From: Lagopus muta
Lineage: Eukaryota; Chordata; Aves; Galliformes; Phasianidae
Direction: 5' to 3'
Assembly (NCBI RefSeq): GCF_023343835.1
Contig: NC_064437.1
Span: 52,526,972 to 52,590,971, forward strand
Length of the DNA: 64,000 nucleotides
Shown piece by piece: positions 37,711 through 51,045 of the stretch. The notes below the pieces were generated by a model. That model was not told the origin of the DNA. It worked only from the letters and a program-made list of their open reading frames with translations, and made no database searches. Numbering within the stretch: the first letter of the stretch is position 1; the number at the start of each line of letters is the position of its first letter. The position numbers and the translations under genes are program-made.

Positions 37711-37723
37711 GTTAATTGTTAAC
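37711..37723 (-). promoter_or_regulatory. HNF1 site in the proximal ABCC2 promoter
   Basis: GTTAATTGTTAAC matches the palindromic HNF1 consensus GTTAATNATTAAC at 12 of 13 positions. It lies about 130 bp upstream of the ABCC2 ATG. ABCC2 is expressed in liver, kidney and gut, tissues where HNF1 proteins act, and mammalian ABCC2 is reported to respond to HNF1. Binding in this species is inferred. Confidence 0.65.
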
Positions 37724-40405
37724 TTGGTGTGGTTGCGCAATTCTGAAAGCAAACCAGTGACCAAAAGGGCCTTGGAAAACCATGAGTTCCAAAGAAGGGA
37801 GGAGATGGAGGCTCAGAGAAGAGATGGAAGGGAAACTGCTGTCACAGACTCCCTTCATCACATGGCCATTGCTTGAAAATCACAGCCTTCATCAGTGTAT
37901 ACTGAGATAGGTGTATGATCCCACAAAAGACAACCTGTGTTGGCGCAGTACATCTTTCCCCCGCTGGGACCACGCCAGCAACTCCCCAGTACCCATGTGA
38001 CCAGAGAGCCACACCTGGAGCAAGACTGACCCTAAACCATCATCCTGCTACTCTGGGAGGTGGGGGCTGGAACAGATGGGTCTATCCTAAAACAGAATTT
38101 GCTTTGTCTCGCAGGATTTCAAGGAGCATTAGGTAAAGGGGGAGGGTGCACAGACCAGAAGAATTCTGCTGCTTCATTGTTCAGTGTTTGGCTCAAGAGT
38201 CAAGGGTGATACAATGACTAATTGCATAGAAACAAGCCCCTTGTCATCAATTGCAGAGGAAGGTCCAACGTCTAACCCGCTGGTTAATTATTATTGCCTT
38301 GTCTGATTAAATCCTCTTCTTTTTTTGGTAAACAAAGCTGTCCCCAGTGCCATGTCCTCCAGCCAGCACCTGCTGAGGAGAGCAGCAATCTGATGTATTA
38401 GATAGAAGATCACCGAATGGAGCAGCCACTCCCTCGGGTTCTTCTCAGTTCAAAGTGCTGAGGTAATTTGTGAACTGTGGGGTGCTATGAACACATTCCT
38501 GTCTTCACCTTGTGGTTCACACCATGGTCTTTCCCATCCCTCTACCCCACAGCCCTGCCTTCTGAGCTGAACAAAGCCTCATACGTATTGTACCTAGGCT
38601 GCACCTAAATCCTACCTTTCTTTTTTCCAGCTTATTTTTGCACAGTAGCTGAGATCCAGTCTTTCCAATTTATCTTCATAAACACGATCCTTAAAGCCCT
38701 TGTCTCTACCAAGTTCTACTCTGCCCACTGGCCTTGCTTATAAGGCTCATGAATGGACCACTTGCCCCAGTGACAGCTTCCTATTAAATACTCCATCCCC
38801 TCGCTCGCCTTGCTTTCCAATGCATATCATAGAGCCCATCCTCTCGCAGTCTTTTGCCTCTTGTTCAGAGCTGAACAGCTCTCCTTAGCTAAGAATATTT
38901 AAGACAAGCATATCCACTCTTCCTCTACCCTCAGGCTTGCGACACACTCATCCTCCTGAAAACCTGTAAAGACACCTTAGTATCCTTCAGCTCCTTCCAC
39001 AAAGCTTCTTCCATTACAATATGCAGAAAATGGATATTGTATTGCTGGGACCAAGCTAACTGAAGTGCTCTTCATGCCCCCAAAGGGGGGGGAACTTAGT
39101 CTCCAGGACAAAGACTTCTGCAAGACAGTGTACAAATTGATCCAGACCTCATAATCTCTGAAAAGTTTATTTCTTGGCTTTCTTATCATGCAATGCCCTT
39201 TGAGTTCAGAAGCCTTTTTAAAACAAACAGAGCTTGACACAAAAGAACCGAACTACATATACGACAGCAGAAGGCTGCGTCAGCATGATACATTAATTGA
39301 GTTACAGGTATCGACATGACTCAAGAAATCTTACAATGTAAGCCACAAACTCTTAAACTCAATTAACCTTACGTGAAATCACTTCTACCAAGTTTGAATC
39401 CTTCCTACTGAGTGTCCATCAGCCAGCACCGACCCCAGGCTTTTCAGCTGTTTTCCCAGCTTATATGTTGTTTGAGAATTGCTTTCTATGTTCCCAATAT
39501 GAGTTTTGAGAGACACTGATACCTCTGATGGATCCATGTGAAAAAGGGGATACACTCTCCTACATGAAGCTCTAAAGTTATAGTCTTTAGCTATAGGTTT
39601 TCAACTATCTGATTCTGTTAAGGTAAAACCAAAAGAAGCCTAAGCTTTGATTCCGACTAGTCAGCAATAAACCCATAGGCACTTTCCCCCTCACACACTG
39701 TCTGAAGAATAAGGAGATGCTTGTGAAGATGTGTTAGGAAAAGGACCTGGAAACTCCCTGAGAAAAAATACCTCGGCTTCCCAAGGAATCTCACCACATA
39801 CCCTACCCTCTCTCATCTGTAGCCCAGGTTGGCTCATAGCTAGCTCATCCCATCAGTCAGGTAGTAGAAGCTTTTTGCCACATAGGCTCATCACCTCTGC
39901 ATATCAAGAGCTTTGATGTGCTTCCCTTTACCTGAGAGATGCTGGGTTTCTAATCCTCAGCTGTCCTACTGGCTGACACGAGCAGACCTTGTCTTCCAGC
40001 TGTGGCTGTTTCCCTTCCTGGCATTTTGGATGTAATCGTTTTCTCTTTTGGTGCAGCACGAGGATGATTAATTCAGCGTCCCCTCATCTGACTCTTACCT
40101 CTCTTCTGCTGCTCTCACACTTGGCCCTCCTGAGACACAACTAGGGTTTGAGTTATGTTCTTAACCGAGTGCTTTTTTGCTATTACTTTGTTCTCAGGAA
40201 ATGTTTCTATCATCTCCTGTACATATTGCCTCATATTACACAGATGAGCTAATGTGGACTTTCCCATTTGCAGTATCTAGAAGTGATGCCAAAGCACGCT
40301 GTACCAAACCATGCAAAATGGAGCACACAGTACCATCTGCAAAATAAATTCAAAACAACAAAAAAAACCACAGTAAAACAGAGTAAGAGGGAAGCAGCTG
40401 CAGCG
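37724..40405. other. ABCC2-CUTC intergenic region
   Basis: This 2.7-kb region holds the ABCC2 upstream region and the CUTC downstream flank. It is AT-rich and lacks a supported gene. It contains the HNF1-like motif at 38283-38295. The short open frames do not resemble known proteins. Confidence 0.6.
38283..38295 (-). promoter_or_regulatory. Second, weaker HNF1-like motif upstream of ABCC2
   Basis: GTTAATTATTATT matches 11 of 13 HNF1 consensus positions and lies about 0.7 kb upstream of the ABCC2 ATG in AT-rich sequence. It could be a distal site or a chance match. Confidence 0.35.
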
Positions 40406-40411
40406 TTTATT
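40406..40411 (-). terminator. CUTC: CUTC polyadenylation signal
   Basis: TTTATT on the plus strand reads AATAAA on the transcript strand, about 310 bp after the CUTC stop. It is the nearest canonical signal, so cleavage is expected near 40390. Confidence 0.65.
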
Positions 40412-40718
40412 TGATGATCACATGCAGTGCTACACAATTCATTCTCCCATACTTGCTCAGCTCCCTTCCTCTCTAAATACAAAGAGCTGAGCAGCTTGTT
40501 GCCATCACATCCAAGAATGAGTCCTTTTACTTAAAATGGCCAACATAAGTTTCCAGGCCAGGGACTGGTCACTCAGGGGAAACCAAGGGAAGAAACATCA
40601 GGCTTTGTCACCTAATTTGCATCCTCCGCAGCCTGAGGACGGAAACAGTACACATCTGTCCACGTGGCAGGAAAAACTCTGGAGTCTCGGTGCTCTTGTT
40701 CCAGCGCAGTGCTTTCCA

Positions 40719-43700
40719 CTACAGAATGTTCTTTGCAATGGCATTCAGTGTCCTCACTTTAGCCACATCCGCCACCTTAATGGAGTATTCAGGGGCAGAG
40801 AACGACGCTCCCATGGCAACATTGGGATTTCTGTATAGAAAATGACTGGTTACTTTCTGCAGGTGAAGCAGAAGGGTAGAAGACATTAATGAAAACCCAC
40901 AATTTCCCCCACAGTGTCAGCAGCAGTCAGAATACCTGCTGGTACCACTCAGACCAAAGATGAGGCAGAAGCAGAACAAAGAACAGTACAGAGGACAGAA
41001 AAAAACAGCATCTACAGAAACCCAGTGCAGACCTGTGGTCTTTATCACTGTTCAGAGAGGCACATCCCATGGGCCTTCCAAAACCCACATTCATCAGTGC
41101 TGCAGGTCAAAGGTAACTAAATCAGAACACACCCTCCAAGTGTCACCGGAGTGCACTCAGAAGATCTAGGGCAACAGTAGCATAGGAAATGGCCCAAGGA
41201 GCTGGTTGTGCATGGAGCTCGTGTCCAGACAATGAGCACCACTGGATTCACAGACTGCAGAACACAGAGCCAAGTAACACAATCCCAGCCACGACAGTAC
41301 AGTTAACACACAGAAAGCTGTTTGAAATTTACACCTGTTCCACACACCTACATTTGTATTAATCCTGATTTCCCCCAGTACAATTTTGCTAAGAAACAGT
41401 AAGAAATAATCAGTTACCTGAACTTCATCCCCGAGTCCCGTGCTGAGCGAGCAGAGCAGTGAAACTCAGAAGCAGAAGAGCCTTCCAGAATCCTTTGCAG
41501 GTTGCGCTCTGTGATGCCACCCCCTGGTGGGAAGAATCCTTGTTTATGTCACATCCAGCATAGAAAGGACTATCACATAGCCAACATTATCCCCGAGATC
41601 TATCCCCTAAGGGACCAGCACCACCTACACAGAAGGGGAAAGAGCCCTTGGGACGAGAGACTGGCACTTGAAGAGATGGGAGAAGACTTGATTCACGTCC
41701 TCCCGCAGATCTATAACTGCCCCCCAAATCCTCCAGTGAGCAGCAGCTGCAGCATTCTGCAGCCTTTACTCAGACCATGGCAGGAACACCTCCCTCCAAG
41801 GGATGTGGCTCAGAAAAACCAATCAGACAGTGCACCCCAGGGCAAGAGGAGCCAGAGGCAACTAGACCTGTTATAGATGACAAGTAAAAACTTTACCTGG
41901 CACTACGACAATTCTGCCCTTTGCCTGAAAGAAAAATAACTTGTTAACGATACTGGCACAGCACTAAGTCCTCACATGCCACTACGGGGAACAAAGAAAA
42001 CGTATGTATCGCAGCCTAGAAATTCACTGTGGCTTATGATTCTTGCATTCTCACTCCAGGGATCTAGCCCAAAGGGACTTGGGAAGTCAGATCAAGGACA
42101 ACCCAGAGGTGGGGGGCAAGCACTTGTGGACAGCAGCTTCCCCACGGAAATGAGGGTTATCACAAAGAATGTGCCCAAGAAGTGGCCACAGTAACCCAGA
42201 GGCATATAGGGAGCACTTACCTGTTCTGCAAGTTTCTTAATCAAGGATAATCCTTCCAGTGCTGAGCTGTCGCAGCCACTGGTCAATACCCGCTCAAACC
42301 CCAGAGAAATCAGAGTCTCCAGTGCCAACTGAGGGTCATGCACCATGTCGAAGGCTGAGAGATCAATGGAACAGTTCAGAAATAACTCACTGCTCAAGCT
42401 CAAGTCCCCGTTCCAGCCCAGGAGAGTGACGGCATAGTCCCTTCTCTCAGCCACAGCTCCCAGCTATAACATCACCCTCACAGTAACGGCAGGGCTGCAG
42501 CATTCAGCTCTTTGGACATTTTTATTCCATGCAAGGCAGTAACATTGCCACCAAGCTTAGACCCCCCTGAAGCTAAGCTCTCGTGGGCAAACAGCACAGC
42601 TACAGCTCTAGCACAGTACACACAGCTTTTTGCCCTCCACAGAAAAACCACCAGAATAGGCCCAGCTACTCCCCAAGCTCCCAATCTCTGTCAGTGGGGC
42701 AGAAGCTGGTCCCTGCCAGGGCCACCAAACTCTGTGACTCACCTCGATGAAATGTGACTGGCAAGGGCCGGCAAACAGCTGTAATAAGAAGACATGGTCA
42801 GTCTGGATTGCTACAGAGAGTCCTTTGTGTCAGAACCAGAAAAGCACATGAGATTTCCTTCACTACCTACAATTTTTGTACTAGATCAGCCCAATGATCT
42901 AGTACACCAGTACTTCACCAGTAGTGCTCAACACTGGCAGTTTGCAAGCCAGTTTACCTTTTACAAGAAGAAACGTAACTATCCTATACTATCTAACTAA
43001 TGCAAACTAACTAATGGAAATACTGATTGCAGGGCTCCACTGGATAGAAAGAGCAAGGACGCAAACAAGACCTGCAGACTATGGAACCCAATGCTGTGCA
43101 TTCTACAGTTACGGTGAGACAGCCCAGCACGAAGTTACCATTCCCGGTGACAGCAAAGAAATCAGGTGGCGCTTAGAGCAACATTTACAAGCAGGGATTC
43201 TCACCCAGCAACGCCGTGCAGAGCTCCGTATCGATGCGTCCATCCTCAGTGAGGGCCCCGAAGACCAGCCCATCCGCACCGTGCAGTTTGGCCAGGCGAA
43301 TGTCAGCCTTCATGACCTCCACCTCTCGGTCTGAGTAAAGAAAATCTCCACCGCGAGGCCGGATCATGACAAACACCGGGACCCGCACGCACTGCTTCAC
43401 CACCTGCAGGAGCCCTGGGGGGAGAAACGGGACGGGGGGAGGAGACGGGCTTACAGAAGGGCTGGCGGCACCCCCAGGGGGCGCGTCTCGAGAAGAACGC
43501 AGCGAGAACGGAGGGGAGTGGGGCCGCGCGGCTCACCCATGCTCGGGGTGGTTCCTCCCTCCACCAGGCCCGCGCACAGCTCGATCCGGCCGGCACCTGC
43601 GGAGAGGCGGTCACACCTGACCTCGGCCCTCACCCCGCTCCCGCCAACCGGACCGGGCCTCGGGCCTCACCTCCACGCTCCGCGTTGACGGCAGACTCCA

Positions 43701-44090
43701 CTGAGTCCACGCACACCTCCATAAGGAAGCCATCGTCCATGCCTAGGAAGGAATGAGACGGTCGGCCCGGCTCGGCCCATGGCTGTCCCCGGCTGCCTCG
43801 CGGCCTCCTGTCGAACTTCCCCGCCCGCTTCCGCCTCAGGCCCCGCCCCCCGCGTTCGGCATCCGGCCTCGCCCCCTCGCGGCCCGGAGCCCCGCGCCCT
43901 TCGTCACCGGCCCCGGGCCGCGAGGGGGCGAGGCCGATGCGCCGTGTCCGGGCCGAGCCCCGCCTCCCTCCGCCGCAGCCCCGCCCCCGCCCCGGCCCGG
44001 GGCCCCGCCCCCGTCTCACGCGCCTTCACCTGCGCTGGCAGCGCGCGGGGGTCGCTGCTGGCTCTGGGTCACGTGCCGCGGAATTGTCAT
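40719..44090 (-). CDS. CUTC: CUTC, CutC-family copper homeostasis protein
   Basis: CutC proteins are TIM-barrel proteins linked to copper handling; the biochemical role is unsettled. Coding exons in transcript order: 44090-44030, 43742-43671, 43596-43537, 43414-43205, 42778-42743, 42354-42221, 41924-41897, 41523-41418, 40830-40719. They total 819 nt, or 272 residues (human 273). The first exon gives MTIPRHVTQSQQRPPRAASA, and the joined next codon gives Gly21, placing GFLMEVCVDS in register with human. The ATG has a strong Kozak context (GTCACCATGA). Cys31 and Cys52 align with the pair proposed for Cu(I) binding in the human protein. Other landmarks are MIRPRGGDFLYSD, VTFHRAFDMVHDP and FERVLTSGCDSSALEG. 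Two exons are very short (36 and 28 nt). An alternative start at Met22 (43740) would drop the first exon but is less likely. Confidence 0.95.
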
Positions 44091-44164
44091 GGTGACGCCC
44101 GGAGGTGGCCGGAAGCGCTCATCTCGCTTCCGCTAGGCGGCCGCCGCTTCCGGGCTCGCTCGGG
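44091..44164. promoter_or_regulatory. Bidirectional CUTC/COX15 promoter core
   Basis: Only 74 bp separate the two divergent start codons. The interval carries ETS/NRF-2 type elements: CCGGAAG at 44109-44115 and CTTCCG near 44127 and 44149. A CACGTG E-box lies at about 44071 within the CUTC first exon. The surrounding CpG island spans roughly 43.5-44.4 kb. Paired GGAA sites are typical of TATA-less promoters of oxidative phosphorylation genes. Confidence 0.75.
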
Positions 44165-47912
<3,748 letters not shown>

Positions 47913-47976
47913 CCCGCGGGCCTCAGCTGCTCGACCTCCCGGCGGCAACGGTGCGCGGTCCGTTCCCGCCGTGTAA

Positions 47977-47982
47977 CATAAA
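47977..47982 (+). terminator. COX15: COX15 polyadenylation signal, variant
   Basis: CATAAA, a single-base variant of AATAAA, occurs 65 bases after the COX15 stop. No canonical signal is seen before the next gene's start codon at 48231, so the COX15 3'UTR is probably very short. Confidence 0.45.
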
Positions 47983-47984
47983 GG

Positions 47985-48230
47985 AGTTTTATGGAGCTGC
48001 CGGTGTGTGCGTGCTTGCGGAGCGAGGTGAGGGGGAGGGCGGTCAGGTTCGGGCTGATGCCGCGCTGCGGCGCCCCCTGCCGGTGAGGCGGTCTAAGCGC
48101 CCGTCCGTCAATAGGAGGCGGCAGGGCGGTCAGCGCGCCGCGCTCTCTACGCGGATTGGCCGCCGCCCGCGGCAGTGGGCGGGACTTTATCCCGAGCGGT
48201 GGGTGCGGGTGAGCGGCGGCGGGAGCGGCC
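47985..48230 (+). promoter_or_regulatory. CpG-island promoter of ATP6V0E2-type gene
   Basis: GC-rich sequence between the COX15 end and the next ATG contains an inverted CCAAT box (ATTGG, 48155-48159) and a GC box (GTGGGCGGGA near 48175). No TATA box is seen. The transcription start is likely within 48180-48230. Confidence 0.6.
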
Positions 48231-48711
48231 ATGACGGCGCACAGCTTCGCGTTGCCCATCGTCCTCTTCTCGGCCTTCTGGGGCCTGGTGGGCATCGCCG
48301 CCCCGTGGTTCGTGCCCAAGGGGCCCAACCGCGGGTGAGTACGGCCGGCCGGGCCGGAGGGGAGGGAAGGGAAGGGCCGCGGCGAAGCCTTCCGTCGTGA
48401 CGGTGTCTCCGCCCGCAGGGTGATCATCACGATGCTGGTCACCACGGCCGTGTGCTGCTACCTCTTGTGAGTACCCGACCCCGCGCGGCTTCCCGGGCCT
48501 GCTGACCGCGGCCGGCCTCCAGCGGGCGGGTGGGCCCCGCCTCGGGGCGGACGTCGGGCCCCGGGCCCCGCTGGGCCCTTCCCGTGCCTCCGGGGCTCAC
48601 GCTCGCGTCCCTTGCAGCTGGCTCATCGCTATCCTGGCCCAGGCCAACCCCCTTTTCGGGCCGCAGCTGAAGAACGAGACCATCTGGTACGTGCGCTTCC
48701 TCTGGGAGTGA
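48231..48711 (+). CDS. ATP6V0E2: V-ATPase V0 subunit e (ATP6V0E2 type)
   Basis: Subunit e is a small two-helix membrane protein of the V0 sector of the proton pump. Coding exons: 48231-48334, 48419-48466, 48618-48711. They total 246 nt, or 81 residues, the same length as both human paralogs. The start [13 protein letters not shown], the middle WGLVGIA and [11 protein letters not shown], and the end [11 protein letters not shown] are of the e2 type; human e1 begins MAYHGLTVPLIVM and ends YLKYHWP. Two membrane segments flank the KGPNRG loop. The introns and intact frame rule out a processed pseudogene. Human ATP6V0E2 is on chromosome 7, so its place between COX15 and ENTPD7 is unexpected. Confidence 0.95.
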
Positions 48712-48869
48712 CCCCGGCAGCAGCCTAGAGACCCGCCATTACCGTGAGTGGGCAGAGCTGGGGGGGAGCTGCTTTGGCTCCGGCACATCGCGGCTATGGA
48801 GCGCTGAGCGCGGCGTGGGGCCGCCGGTGCAGCTCTGTGCTAACATCTCCCCCTTTCTCCTCCTTCCAG

Positions 48870-49420
48870 CTCTTGCTGTTCGAGCATCTTCCCTCCCATA
48901 CCAGGCAGTTCCCAGAGGTGCTGAGCCAGGGACTGGAGCCGTTCCCCCGGTGCACTTCAAGCACTGCAGCCCAGCACTGGCTGGGCCCACGCTGTTGGCC
49001 GGCAGTGTCCCTGCTGCAACGTGGGCCCCGTGGCACCCTGCACGTGACCGGTCCCTGCTTGGCAGGGGGTGGTCCTTGCTAAGACAGGCTCTAGCTGTGG
49101 CTGGGAGAAGGGTAGGCTGAGCCTGTTGGAGGAAGCAGGCTGCCATGGATGTGAGGGAGGTGCTGGGGTATTGGGCAGGGGCTCCTGGTCAGCAGTGTGC
49201 CCAGCCTGAGACTGTGTCATCTCCCACCTCTGCAGTGAGGGTGCTGCAGTAGTATGTAGGTACCACCATCCCTCTCGTGTCTACATTCCAAGAACAAAAT
49301 AGTGAGTTGTCTTAGGTCTGCCCCTTATTTATCAGATAATTTATTGGCATTATTTATTGATTTGTATTTGTCTGTGTTTGCTGACTGCGTGTTGTGGAAA
49401 TAAATATTTTTTTCTAGTAA
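48870..49420 (+). other. ATP6V0E2: Probable 3'UTR exon of the V-ATPase e gene
   Basis: After the stop at 48711 a consensus donor (ACC then GTGAGT, cut after 48743) is followed by an acceptor (TCCTTCCAG ending at 48869). This would make an intron of about 126 nt in the 3'UTR. The last exon then runs to AATAAA at 49399-49404. The stop lies 32 nt before the junction, within the distance that normally escapes nonsense-mediated decay. Confidence 0.6.
49399..49404 (+). terminator. ATP6V0E2: ATP6V0E2 polyadenylation signal
   Basis: A canonical AATAAA is followed by a T-rich tract, the first strong signal downstream of the coding region. Confidence 0.75.
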
Positions 49421-50167
49421 GTGATGCTGGAAGCAGAGTCCCTTGCTGCTTGGAGGCTGAGGAATTCTGGGCTTCATGTTGTTGTTTTTTTTTCTTTTCC
49501 CACCTTTACTTCTAACCCTGCTCCTGCAGTGAGAATAAGACAGATCAACAGCTGTTATAGAGGTTGGCATCACATGTGCAGGGCTTTACCTTGGGGTAAA
49601 GGCACCTTGGACGTCACCTGTACAGCCCTTTGAAGTCAGGGTCACAGATAAGTAGCAGTGTGTCCCAGAGGGAGGCTGATAGGCAGCTGTGCCTTGAGCT
49701 GCTCTGGGCCATCTCTGTGGCTGTGCAGAAGCTGTAGCAGCTTGGAGGCCTGTTGCCCGTGTCCTGCCTTCTGCCCTGTTCTAGCAGTTCCTTAAAGCTG
49801 GGGTGTGAATAAGGTTTAAAAAAGAAACAAACAAATAGGGAGCTACACCTTCCAGAGCCTTGTAGGGAAAGCTCAACTGTTTTTTGTTAGGAAGAAAAAG
49901 GCAGGGAGTGTGGGATCCCTAGATCCACAGTTCAGGAGGGTCAGTTTCCCTTGATACCACTGGCTCAATTACTGAACTCAGTTGTGCAAGAAAGCAGCAT
50001 CTGCCAAGAAAGCAGTGCTGCTGCATACCACCTGCAAGACCCAGCAGCATGGAGCACTACTAAGCAGAAGGGTACAGGCAGCAGTCAGGCTCCCAGCCAT
50101 GTGCTGCTGCTGCTGGGTTGGTGCTCACTCAAAAACAAGACAACTGCTGGTTGGCTCAAAGGTTTTT
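49421..50167. other. Short intergenic gap between convergent genes
   Basis: About 0.75 kb lies between the ends of the V-ATPase e gene and ENTPD7. I see no gene, RNA or clear repeat in it. Confidence 0.6.
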
Positions 50168-50173
50168 TTTTAT
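50168..50173 (-). terminator. ENTPD7: ENTPD7 polyadenylation signal
   Basis: TTTATT on the plus strand is AATAAA for ENTPD7, next to a poly-T run. It implies a 3'UTR of about 0.9 kb. Confidence 0.6.
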
Positions 50174-51045
50174 TGCTTCAGGAATGGTAACAGATGATTT
50201 CAAGTATAAAGTGAAGAACTTGATTAGGGGAATTGGGGCTCCAGGCCTAGAAGATGAAGGCCATGCACGGAGGGATGCATAGCTACAGAGAGGTGGCTTC
50301 CCCACAGGCAGGCTCAGCCTGAACTAAGGGGGAAAGAACCACTGGTCCTTGCACTTAGTGCTGGATTAGCTTGTGGGATGCCACAGAGGGAGCACACTTA
50401 GGAGGGAACAACTAAAAGAAACGTAGCCTTACAAAATGTTCCCTGCGCCCTCAGTGCTGCCCCTTAGGCATGGCCTGGGAGCATCAGAGGAGCACATGGC
50501 ACACAGTAGGACCCCCTTCACTGTGACAGGGAATGTTATGAATGGGCTCAGGCCTGGCAGAACAGCTCAGTGGAGCCTGCTGCTTGCCTGGTTCATGGAA
50601 CCTGTGCCAAGACTATGGGAAGACCACACCAGGCACTGATAAGCTACAGCACTTTGCCAGTCTGCTCTGCAAACTGGTGGCTGAGCAGTAGGATGGCCTG
50701 GGGCTTCAGGCCACAGCCCAGAGCTGGCTGCCTCAGTAACGTCTTCTGCTCTGAGGGCCCAGCAAGGGCTGCAGTGCGAGTGCTGCCAGTAAAGGGTTTT
50801 TCTTTACTCTGCGCAGCAAAGCAAAGGTCAGAGGCCAAGAAACAAAGATTAGGACTGGGGTGTGGCAGAGAGGCTGGTTCCAATGTCCACAACAGCCTCA
50901 GCCATGTGGCCTGTGGTTCTGGCATACAGATAACAGAGTACAGAGTTGAGATGGTCCTCAGGAAAGAGTCCAAGTTCTTGGAGACCTGGCTGGCATTCAG
51001 TCCTGGTTCTGCTGGTGCAACTGGTCAGTGAATGTCCCACTGATA

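Noticed and set aside
43630-44019. Unspliced CUTC start within a long GC-rich frame (MRRGRGPG...)
   Set aside because: A spliced first exon at 44090-44030 gives a 21-residue N-terminus in exact register with human CUTC and has a strong Kozak context. The GC-rich upstream frame is Arg/Gly-rich and looks like chance.
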